The notes under the pieces were generated by a model. The model did no database searches, had not been told where the DNA came from, and saw nothing but the letters and a program-made list of their open reading frames with translations. Below, one piece after another: positions 40,772 to 48,134 of a stretch of 55,980 bases of DNA. The stretch covers positions 1-55,980 of the forward strand of contig NZ_FOFF01000054.1 of NCBI RefSeq assembly GCF_900110755.1. Direction: 5' to 3'. The stretch is from Streptomyces sp. yr375 (lineage in GTDB: Bacteria > Actinomycetota > Actinomycetes > Streptomycetales > Streptomycetaceae). The position numbers and the translations under genes are program-made. Every line of letters begins with the position of its first letter. Positions within the stretch are counted from its first letter, which is position 1.

Positions 40772-41557
40772 ATGCCCGAACCGTCCGTCCTCGCCGCGCT
40801 GGTGTCCGCACTGCGCACCGGGTCGATCGACGTCGTCGACCTCACCTCGCCGTTGTCGTCGTCGACACCGGTGATCCAACTGCCGCCCGAGTTCGGCCAG
40901 ACGGCGGTGTTCGAACTGGAGGAGATCAGCCGGTACGACGACCGGGGACCGGCCTGGTACTGGAACAACTTCCGCAGCGGCGAGCACACCGGCACCCACT
41001 TCGACGCCCCGAACCACTGGGTGACCGGCAAGGACCTCACCGATGTGGCGTCCGTGCCGGCGGGCCGCCTCGTCGCACCGGCGGCCGTGCTCGACTTCAC
41101 CGCGGAGGTGGCGCGCGACCCGGACTTCCTCGTGGAGGTGGACCACGTCAAGGCGTGGGAGGCCGAGCACGGCCCGCTGCCCGAGGGCGGCTGGCTGCTG
41201 CTGCGCACCGGCTGGGACGCCCGCGCGCACTCCCAGGAGGCGTTCCTCAACACGGACGAGAACGGCCCGCACACCCCCGGCCTGTCAGCGGAGTGCGCCC
41301 GCTGGGTGGCTCAGGAGGCGCCGGTGATCGGCCTCGGCGTCGAGACGGTGGGCACCGACGCCGGACGCGGCCACTCGTTCGACCCGGCCTTCCCCTGCCA
41401 CTCCTACCTCATGGGCAGCGACAAGTACGGCCTGACCCAGTTGCGGAACCTGGCGCAGCTCCCGCCGACCGGCTCCGTCGTCCTCGCCGGACCGCTGCCC
41501 ATCGTCACGGGATCCGGCGCACCCGCGCGCGTGCTCGCGCTGGTGGAACGCTCATGA
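40772..41557 (+). CDS. Cyclase-family metalloenzyme (kynurenine formamidase-like fold)
   Basis: 261 residues. The family motif HTGTHFDAPNHW (His72, His76, Asp78, His82) binds the metal pair in cyclase/KynB-type hydrolases, and GWLLLRTGWDAR and GVETVGTDAG are further landmarks. GGAGG lies five bases before the ATG at 40772. The stop overlaps the start of the ThDP enzyme gene (ATGA), so the pair probably acts in one pathway, for example hydrolysis of an amide, lactone or cyclic ketone followed by decarboxylation or C-C bond chemistry. The substrate is unknown; kynurenine itself is only one possibility. Confidence 0.88.
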   Translation: MPEPSVLAALVSALRTGSIDVVDLTSPLSSSTPVIQLPPEFGQTAVFELEEISRYDDRGPAWYWNNFRSGEHTGTHFDAPNHWVTGKDLTDVASVPAGRLVAPAAVLDFTAEVARDPDFLVEVDHVKAWEAEHGPLPEGGWLLLRTGWDARAHSQEAFLNTDENGPHTPGLSAECARWVAQEAPVIGLGVETVGTDAGRGHSFDPAFPCHSYLMGSDKYGLTQLRNLAQLPPTGSVVLAGPLPIVTGSGAPARVLALVERS

Positions 41558-43290
41558 AGGTCGCGGAAGCCGTCGGACGGGCGCTCGTCGCGGCCGGGGT
41601 CGGCCAGGTCTTCGGCGTGGTCGGGTCGGGCAACTTCCATCTCACCAACGCCATGGTCGCGGCCGGGGCGCGGTTCGTCGCCGCACGTCACGAGGGCGGC
41701 GCGGCGACGATGGCGGACGCGTACGCCCGCGTGAGCGGCACCCTGGCCGCGCTCAGCGTCCACCAGGGCCCGGGTCTGACGAACGCCCTGACGGGGATCG
41801 CCGAGGCGGCCAAGAGCCGTACCCCGCTGCTCGTGCTGGCGGCCGAGGTGACCGAGCCGCGCTCCAACTTCCACATCGACCAGGACGCGCTGGCCCGGGC
41901 GGTGGACGCGGTCCCGATGCGCGTCATCTCGGCCGAGGACGCGGTGGAACAGGCCCTGGCCGCGGCCGGGCGAGCCGTACGCGACAGACGCACCGTCCTG
42001 CTCAACCTCCCTTTGCCGGTACAGGAGTTGGAGGTCCTGGATGCGGAGGTACCCGACAGCCTCCGGGTGCCGGCCGCCGAGCCGCCCCCACGGACGCCGG
42101 TCGACCCGGTCGACCCGGTCGACCCGGTCGAGCCGACCGAAGTCGACGTCGCGGCCCTGGCCCATGTCCTCGAACAGGCCCGGCGGCCGGTCTTCGTGGC
42201 CGGCCGGGGAGCCCGCTCGCCCGGTGCCGGGGACGCCCTGGAGGCTCTCGCCGACCACTGCGGCGCCCTGCTGGCGACGTCGGCCGTGGCACGCGGCCTC
42301 TTCCACGGCAACCCGTGGTCGCTCGACGTGTCCGGCGGTTTCGCCTCGCCCCTGGCGGCCGAACTGATCGCGGGCGCGGACACGCTCGTGGGCTGGGGCT
42401 GCGCCCTGAACATGTGGACGATGCGGCACGGCACCCTGATCGGCGCCGGGACGACCGTCGTACAGGTCGACGACGACCCGGCGGCGCTCGGAGCACACCG
42501 GAAGGTGCACCTCGGGGTCACCGGCGACGTGGCACGCACCGCGCGGCGCGTGCTGGAGACACTGGAGGCGGGCGGCGAGAAACGGCAGGGCTGCCGCACC
42601 GCCGACACCGCCGCCGCCCTCACCGCCCGCGTGCGGTGGCGGGACGTGCCGTACGACGACATGAGCGGCAAGCGCGTGAACGGCAAAGGCGCGACCGGCG
42701 AGGACATGGGCGGCGAGGCCCGGATCGATCCGCGCACGCTGACCATCGCCCTCGACGACCTCCTTCCCCCGGAGCGGGTCATCGGTGTGGACTCCGGCAA
42801 CTTCATGGGCTACCCGAGCATGTACCTGTCGGTGCCGGACGAGAACGGCCTTTGCTTCACCCAGGCCTTCCAGTCGATCGGGCTGGGGCTCGCGACCGCG
42901 ATCGGCGCGGCCCTGGCCCGCCCCGACCGGCTCCCCGTGGCCGCCCTCGGCGACGGCGGCGCGCTGATGGGCGCCGCGGAACTCGACACGGTTCGCCGGC
43001 TCGGGCTGCCGATGCTGGTCGTCGTCTACAACGACGCCGCCTACGGAGCGGAGGTGCACCACTTCGGACCCGACGGACACCCCCTCGACACGGTCGAGTT
43101 CCCGGACACCGACATCGCCGCCGTGGCCCGCGGGTACGGCTTCGAGGCGGTGACCGTGCGCACCCCGGCGGACCTGCGGCCCGTCGAGGACTGGATCGCC
43201 GGACCACGGTCCACGCCGCTGCTCATCGACGCGAAGGTGGTCAAGGACCGCGGGTCGTGGTGGCTGGAGGAGGCGTTCCGCGGCCACTGA
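41554..43290 (+). CDS. Thiamine-diphosphate-dependent enzyme (acetolactate synthase-like)
   Basis: 578 residues. The N-terminal ThDP module has the catalytic glutamate in ARHEGGAATMADAYAR, the middle domain follows, and the C-terminal module has the ThDP/Mg motif GDGGALMGAAELDTVRRLGLPMLVVVYND. It lacks the features that would mark the housekeeping acetolactate synthase and has no adjacent small subunit, so it is better called an ALS-like decarboxylase, lyase or ligase. Residues around 185-195 carry a VDP repeat coded by a 9-bp tandem repeat at the domain linker. It is coupled to the cyclase gene by an ATGA overlap. Confidence 0.9.
   Translation: MKVAEAVGRALVAAGVGQVFGVVGSGNFHLTNAMVAAGARFVAARHEGGAATMADAYARVSGTLAALSVHQGPGLTNALTGIAEAAKSRTPLLVLAAEVTEPRSNFHIDQDALARAVDAVPMRVISAEDAVEQALAAAGRAVRDRRTVLLNLPLPVQELEVLDAEVPDSLRVPAAEPPPRTPVDPVDPVDPVEPTEVDVAALAHVLEQARRPVFVAGRGARSPGAGDALEALADHCGALLATSAVARGLFHGNPWSLDVSGGFASPLAAELIAGADTLVGWGCALNMWTMRHGTLIGAGTTVVQVDDDPAALGAHRKVHLGVTGDVARTARRVLETLEAGGEKRQGCRTADTAAALTARVRWRDVPYDDMSGKRVNGKGATGEDMGGEARIDPRTLTIALDDLLPPERVIGVDSGNFMGYPSMYLSVPDENGLCFTQAFQSIGLGLATAIGAALARPDRLPVAALGDGGALMGAAELDTVRRLGLPMLVVVYNDAAYGAEVHHFGPDGHPLDTVEFPDTDIAAVARGYGFEAVTVRTPADLRPVEDWIAGPRSTPLLIDAKVVKDRGSWWLEEAFRGH
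42097..42132 (+). repeat. 9-bp tandem repeat in the ThDP enzyme linker
   Basis: CCGGTCGAC occurs three times followed by one CCGGTCGAG, encoding the PVDPVDPVDPVE linker. In-frame, so copy changes would only alter linker length. Confidence 0.8.
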
Positions 43291-43332
43291 CCCTGTCGGC
43301 GGCGACCCCGACTCCCGTTCGTGTCAGAAGCG

Positions 43333-43362
43333 TTGACCGAGCCTCTGGAAACGTTTTAACGT
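43333..43362 (+). promoter_or_regulatory. Promoter of the sugar ABC importer operon
   Basis: TTGACC (43333-43338) and, 18 bases on, TAACGT (43357-43362). The operator at 43343-43357 fills the spacer, a typical site of repression. Confidence 0.55.
43343..43357 (+). promoter_or_regulatory. LacI-type operator O1 of the importer operon
   Basis: CTCTGGAAACGTTTT contains the palindrome AAACGTTT with the central CG typical of LacI-family sites. It lies between the promoter hexamers; an inverted copy is at 43479-43493. Confidence 0.7.
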
Positions 43363-43395
43363 CACCTCACTCGACCATCGAGGGGAGGAGACTCC

Positions 43396-44376
43396 GTGGC
43401 GACGCTGCTGCGCGAGAACCCCGGTAAGACGGAAGAGAGCGACCGGTCCCGCCGTCCGCTGCGGCGCCGAAGGGACCGAAAACGTTTCCAGAGACGCCGC
43501 GGCCGGACCCTGTTCCTGCTCATGCTGCCGGGGCTCGCCTACTTCCTCGTGTTCCACTACGGAGCCCTCGCCGGGAACGTCATCGCCTTCAAGGAGTACG
43601 TGCCGTTCGACGGCCTCTGGGGCAGCCCCTGGGCCGGACTCGGCAACTTCCAACGGATGTTCCAGGACGGCGAGTTCTGGGACGCGGTCCTCAACACGCT
43701 CTGGATCGCGGTCCTCCAGATCGTGTTCTACTTCCCCGTCCCGCTCGCCCTCGCCCTGCTCCTGCACAGCCTCACCTGGAGCACCGTCCGCCGCTTCGTG
43801 CAGTCGGTGGCCTATCTCCCGCACTTCATCTCGTGGGTGATCGTCGTCGCCCTGTTCCAGCAGGTCCTGGGCGACACCGGCATGGTGAACGGCTACCTCG
43901 GCGACGCGGGCCTGCACACCGTCGACATCATCGGCAACCCCGACGCCTTCCGCCCGCTCGTCGTCGCGCAGGTGATCTGGAAGGACGCCGGCTGGGGCAC
44001 GATCATCTTCCTCGCCGCACTCTCCCAGGTCGACGAACAGCAGTACGAGGCCGCCGCGATCGACGGCGCCGGACCCTGGCGGCGGTTCTGGCACATCACC
44101 CTGCCCGCCATCCGGGCCGTGATCGTGCTGCTGCTCATCATGCGGCTCGGCGACGTCCTCTCCGTCGGCTTCGAGCAGATGCTGCTCCAGCGCGACGCCG
44201 TCGGCCCGCAGGCCGCCGAGGTCATCGACACCTTCGTCTACTACCGGGGCATCGTCGGCGGCGACTACGGATTCGCCGCAGCAGCGGGCCTGTTCAAGGG
44301 CCTGGTCGGCGCGCTGCTCGTGTACGCGGCCAACAAGGTCGCCCACCGCCTCGGCGAACAGGGGGTCTACAGGTGA
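43396..44376 (+). CDS. Carbohydrate ABC transporter permease (LplB/MalF-like)
   Basis: 326 residues with six membrane segments (for example RTLFLLMLPGLAYFLVFHY, LNTLWIAVLQIVFYFPVPLALALLL, SVAYLPHFISWVIVVALFQQV) and the ATPase-contact EAA loop QYEAAAIDGAGPWRRFWHITLPAI. The N terminus is long and very basic (RSRRPLRRRRDRKRFQRRRG). GGAGG is about eight bases before the GTG. The family (LplB-type) serves polysaccharide or oligosaccharide uptake. The coding start contains a second copy of the operator (43479-43493). No ATPase gene is in the operon; in streptomycetes a shared MsiK ATPase usually energises such importers. Confidence 0.92.
   Translation: MATLLRENPGKTEESDRSRRPLRRRRDRKRFQRRRGRTLFLLMLPGLAYFLVFHYGALAGNVIAFKEYVPFDGLWGSPWAGLGNFQRMFQDGEFWDAVLNTLWIAVLQIVFYFPVPLALALLLHSLTWSTVRRFVQSVAYLPHFISWVIVVALFQQVLGDTGMVNGYLGDAGLHTVDIIGNPDAFRPLVVAQVIWKDAGWGTIIFLAALSQVDEQQYEAAAIDGAGPWRRFWHITLPAIRAVIVLLLIMRLGDVLSVGFEQMLLQRDAVGPQAAEVIDTFVYYRGIVGGDYGFAAAAGLFKGLVGALLVYAANKVAHRLGEQGVYR
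43479..43493 (-). promoter_or_regulatory. LacI-type operator O2 inside the first permease gene
   Basis: AAAACGTTTCCAGAG is the exact reverse complement of the 15-base O1 at 43343-43357. The palindrome centres are 131 bp apart, so a tetrameric or paired repressor could loop the promoter region. Confidence 0.65.
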
Positions 44377-45278
44377 GCGGCACCCGAGGCGGCGGCGCCC
44401 CCGTCCGGCCCGGCTGGCTGGAGCGACCGAGGCCCCTCACCCAGGCCGCGAAGGCCGTCGCCCTCGCCACCGTCGTCCTGCTGGTCTGCGTGCCTTTCCT
44501 CGTCATCCTCTCGACCTCGCTCGCCGCCCCGCGCGAGGTCGTGGCGAACGGCGGCTGGGTGCTGTGGCCGCGGCACCCCACCCTCCAGGCGTACCGGGAC
44601 ATCCTCGACGGCGGCATCGTCACCCACGCCCTCGCCGTCAGCGCCGGAGTCACCCTCGTCGGCACCGCGCTCAGCCTCGCCTGCACGGTCACCCTCGGCT
44701 ACGCGCTGTCGCGCCCCGGCGTGTTCGGAGGCCGCCTGGTGCTGCTGCTGATCCTGTTCACCTTCCTCTTCCCGCCGGGCATGATCCCGGGCTTCCTGCT
44801 TGTCAAGGAGCTTGACCTGCTGGGCAGTTACGGCTCGCTGATCCTCCCGGTGGTGGTCAACGTCTTCAACCTGGTCGTCCTGCGCGGCTTCTTCCAGGGC
44901 ATCCCCGAGGAGCTGTACGAGGCGGCCCGGCTCGACGGCGCAGGCGACTGGCGCGTGCTGTGGTCCGTCGTACTGCCGCTGTCGAAGGCGGCGCTCGCCG
45001 TGGTCGGACTGTTCTACGCGGTGGCCTACTGGAACTCCTGGTTCTACGCCTCGCTCTACCTCGAGAGCGACCGCTGGCCGCTGCAACAGGTGCTGCGCAC
45101 CTACGTCGTGGCCGGTTCCGGGCTCACCGACACCACCACCGGCGAGGCCGCCGTCAACGCGCCGCAGACCATCCAGATGGCCGTCCTGGTGATCGCCACC
45201 GTGCCGATCCTGCTCGTCTACCCCTTCCTCCAGAAGTACTTCACCAAGGGCGTGCTCACCGGCGCCGTCAAGAGCTGA
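44373..45278 (+). CDS. Carbohydrate ABC transporter permease (MalG-like)
   Basis: 301 residues, the second membrane subunit. Segments such as AVALATVVLLVCVPFLVILSTSL, GRLVLLLILFTFLFPPGMIPGFLLV and ILLVYPFLQKYFTKGVLTGAVKS are typical of MalG-type permeases, and the EAA loop reads LYEAARLDGAGDWRVLWSVVLPLSKAALAVV. The GTG at 44373 overlaps the stop of the first permease (GTGA). It should pair with the first permease to form the transmembrane channel for the sugar delivered by the lipoprotein encoded next. Confidence 0.93.
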   Translation: MSGTRGGGAPVRPGWLERPRPLTQAAKAVALATVVLLVCVPFLVILSTSLAAPREVVANGGWVLWPRHPTLQAYRDILDGGIVTHALAVSAGVTLVGTALSLACTVTLGYALSRPGVFGGRLVLLLILFTFLFPPGMIPGFLLVKELDLLGSYGSLILPVVVNVFNLVVLRGFFQGIPEELYEAARLDGAGDWRVLWSVVLPLSKAALAVVGLFYAVAYWNSWFYASLYLESDRWPLQQVLRTYVVAGSGLTDTTTGEAAVNAPQTIQMAVLVIATVPILLVYPFLQKYFTKGVLTGAVKS

Positions 45279-45345
45279 CCCACCACCCCTCGCACCACAT
45301 CAGTACGTCAGACTCCAAGAGCCGCACGCGGAAAGGTCGTTCGCC

Positions 45346-46995
45346 ATGCCCGGCATGTCCCGACGCACGCTGCTGCGATCCGCGGCCGTAGGTGGCGCCG
45401 CCGTCGCCGCCCCCGGTCTGCTCACCGCCTGCTCCACGGGCTCGGACGACGGAGACGTCTCCAACGCGGGCAAGGAACTCGCCCCCTGGCCCGCCCACGC
45501 CGCCCCCGCCGGACCCCGCCCCGACCTCGCCCCCACCGACGCGGGCGTCCAGGCAGGCTTCACCTCCTACCCCTCCGACCTGGTCACCTCGGCCGCCCGC
45601 ACCCCCGGCGACGGCTCCACCGTGAAGGTCCTCACCGTCACCTTCGGCACCCCGCCCAAGCCGGCCGCGCAGAACCGGTACTGGCGGGCCGTCGAGAAGG
45701 CCCTCGGCGTGACGATCGAGTTCACGGTGGTCCCGCAGGCCGACTACCAGAAGAAGATGGCCACCGTGATGGCCGGCGACCCCGAGTCGCTGCCCGACGT
45801 CATCAACGTCTTCGGCGGGTTCACCCTGCCCCGCGAGGCCCAGTTCGTGCAGCGCAGAGCCGAGGACCTCACCCCCCACCTCTCCGGCGCGGCGGTCAGG
45901 GACTACCCCAACCTGGCCGGCATCCCCACCCACGCCTGGCACGACATGGGCCGCATCGGCGGACGGCTCTACGGCGTCCCGCTCGAACGCCCGCTGCCCG
46001 GCTCCACCCTCTGGCTCAACCAGGGCCTGTTCACCGACGCCGGCATGCAGGCCGGCTGGACCTCCACCGACTTCACCGCCGTGGCCCGCAGCGCCACCCA
46101 CGGCAAGCGGTACGCGCTCGGCGCCTCCGTCGGCTCCCTCTTCGGCAACGCCGTCCACGCCGCCGCCCACCACGCCCCGAACACCTGGGCAATCGACAGG
46201 AACGGCACCTTCCACGCCCACTACACCGACGACCGCTACAGGGCCGCCGTCGCCTTCCAGGCCCGCCTGCGCAAGAACGGCTCCTACCACCCCGACGCCA
46301 CCGCCATGTCGCAGGCGGACCTCGGCACCCTCTTCCTCAACGGCACCGTCGCCTCCCTCCAGGACGGCTTCGGCGCGTACCAGACCCGCTACCCCGACGC
46401 CGAGGGCCTGCTGACCCCGGCGCCGGCCCTGCCGTACAGCGTCGACGGCGCCCCCGGCGGCATCGTCGCCGCCCGCCGCTCCTTCGGCTACACGATCCTG
46501 AAGAAGGCCGGCCAGGAACGTATCCGGATGCTGCTGCGCCTCCTCGACCACCTCGCCGCCCCCTTCGGCAGCAGGGAGTGGGAACTCCTCCACCACGGCC
46601 TGGAAGGCGTCCACTTCACCCGCGGCACGGACGGCTCCCCGCGGCCTACCAAGCTCGGCGAGGTGGAGAACGTCTCCAACCTGCCGTTCCGCTACCTGGC
46701 CGAGGGACCCCAGGTGCTGTACCTGCCGGGGCGGCCCGACGCCGTACGGGCCCTGCACACCTGGCAGCGGGCGGTCGTCCCGGTCGCGATCCGCAACGCC
46801 TCCTTCGGCCTGAAGTCCCGCACCGAGACCTCCCAGGGCGCCACCCTCAAGGCCCTGATGGACGACACGATCACCGCCGTCGTCGCCGGCCGCGCCCCCA
46901 TGGCGCAGTACGACGAGGCGGTCCGCACCTGGCGGTCCCGGGGCGGCGACAGAATGGCCGGGGAGTACGCCGAGGAGTACGACGCCACCACCTGA
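45346..46995 (+). CDS. Sugar-binding lipoprotein of the ABC importer (Tat signal)
   Basis: 549 residues. A twin-arginine signal MSRRTLLRSAAVGGAAVAAP leads to a lipobox LLTAC; the mature part is a two-lobed extracellular solute-binding protein of the LplA-like size class (VKVLTVTFGTPPKPAAQNRYWRAVEKALGVTIEFTVVPQADYQKKMATVMAGDPESLPDVINVFGGF). Larger LplA-type proteins usually bind oligo- or polysaccharides such as polygalacturonate-like chains. AAAGG lies about 11 bases before the ATG at 45346; an ATG at 45355 is the alternative. The gene follows its two permeases and precedes the LacI regulator. Confidence 0.92.
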   Translation: MPGMSRRTLLRSAAVGGAAVAAPGLLTACSTGSDDGDVSNAGKELAPWPAHAAPAGPRPDLAPTDAGVQAGFTSYPSDLVTSAARTPGDGSTVKVLTVTFGTPPKPAAQNRYWRAVEKALGVTIEFTVVPQADYQKKMATVMAGDPESLPDVINVFGGFTLPREAQFVQRRAEDLTPHLSGAAVRDYPNLAGIPTHAWHDMGRIGGRLYGVPLERPLPGSTLWLNQGLFTDAGMQAGWTSTDFTAVARSATHGKRYALGASVGSLFGNAVHAAAHHAPNTWAIDRNGTFHAHYTDDRYRAAVAFQARLRKNGSYHPDATAMSQADLGTLFLNGTVASLQDGFGAYQTRYPDAEGLLTPAPALPYSVDGAPGGIVAARRSFGYTILKKAGQERIRMLLRLLDHLAAPFGSREWELLHHGLEGVHFTRGTDGSPRPTKLGEVENVSNLPFRYLAEGPQVLYLPGRPDAVRALHTWQRAVVPVAIRNASFGLKSRTETSQGATLKALMDDTITAVVAGRAPMAQYDEAVRTWRSRGGDRMAGEYAEEYDATT

Positions 46996-47056
46996 GCCGA
47001 CGGCAGAGGCGGCGGCGGACGTGGACTCGGGCACGGCGAGAGGAACGGGGAGCGAC

Positions 47057-48112
47057 ATGGCGGCACAGGGGCGGGTGACCATCCGTGAGGTGGCCGAGCG
47101 GGCGGGCGTGTCCGTGGCCACGGTCTCGCGCGTCCTCAGCGGCAACTACCCGGTACCGCCCGCCACCCGCACCCGGGTCCTGCGCGCCGCCCGCGCCCTC
47201 GACTACGTCGCCAACGCCCACGCCCGCGCCCTGGTCGGCGGCGGCCGCAAGACGGTCGCCGTCGTCGTACGCCAGGTCACCAGCCCGTTCTACGCCCAGG
47301 TCGCCGAGGGCGTCGAGGCCGAGGCCGCCGCCCACGGCCGGCTCTGCCTGGTCGGTACCACCGGTGGGGACCCGCAGCGCGAGCTGGCGTTCGTGCAGCT
47401 CATGCGGGAGGAGGGGGCCCGGCTGGTGATCCTGGTCGGCGGGGTCGTCGAGGACGACGCCTACCGCGAGCGCGTCGCCCACTACGCCCAGGCCCTGGAC
47501 GCCGCCGGCGCCCGCCTCGTGCTGTGCGGACGGCCCGCCCCCGACCCTCGAATCCCCGCGCTGGTCGTCGAGTTCGACAACGAGGCCGGGGCCCGCGCCC
47601 TCACCGCGCACCTGCTCTCGGCCGGCCACCGCAGGATCGTCTTCCTCGGCGGACTGCCCGGCAACACCGCCCTGGACGCCCGCGTCCGCGGCTACCGCGC
47701 CGCCCTCGCCGCACACGGCCTGCCGCCGGCCGCCGCACACGTCGTCGACTGCGGCCTCGGGCGGACCGCCGGACTGCGCGCGATGTCCGAACTCCTCAAG
47801 GAGCGACCCGAGTTCACGGCCGTCTTCGCCGGTGACGACATGGTCGCGGCCGGCGTCCTGCGCGCCGTCGCCGAGGCCGGACTGCGCGTCCCCGACGACA
47901 TCTCCGTCGTCGGCTACAACGACATACCGCTCGCCGAGGACTTCCACCCGCCCCTCACCACCGTCCGCACACCCGCCGAGGAACTCGGCCGCGCCGCCGT
48001 CCGCATCGCTTTGCGCGACCCCGAACACGCCGCAGGCGCCCACCACTTGCTCGGCACCCACATCGTCGTACGCGACAGCGTCGCCGCGCCCCCACCCGGG
48101 CGCGCGCACTGA
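47057..48112 (+). CDS. LacI-family transcriptional repressor
   Basis: 351 residues. The N-terminal HTH is VTIREVAERAGVSVATVSRVLSGNYPVPPATRTRVLRAARALDYVANAHARAL, with the hinge helix region after it; the periplasmic-binding-like sensing domain follows (SPFYAQVAEGVEAEAAAHGR...VVGYNDIPLAEDFHPPLTTVRTP). GGGGAG four bases before the ATG at 47057 decides the start against the GTG at 47021. Placement directly behind the importer genes suggests it controls them through the AAACGTTT operators at 43349 and 43480 and senses the imported sugar or a breakdown product. Confidence 0.93.
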   Translation: MAAQGRVTIREVAERAGVSVATVSRVLSGNYPVPPATRTRVLRAARALDYVANAHARALVGGGRKTVAVVVRQVTSPFYAQVAEGVEAEAAAHGRLCLVGTTGGDPQRELAFVQLMREEGARLVILVGGVVEDDAYRERVAHYAQALDAAGARLVLCGRPAPDPRIPALVVEFDNEAGARALTAHLLSAGHRRIVFLGGLPGNTALDARVRGYRAALAAHGLPPAAAHVVDCGLGRTAGLRAMSELLKERPEFTAVFAGDDMVAAGVLRAVAEAGLRVPDDISVVGYNDIPLAEDFHPPLTTVRTPAEELGRAAVRIALRDPEHAAGAHHLLGTHIVVRDSVAAPPPGRAH

Positions 48113-48134
48113 CCCACGGAGGTACCGCCCCCGT

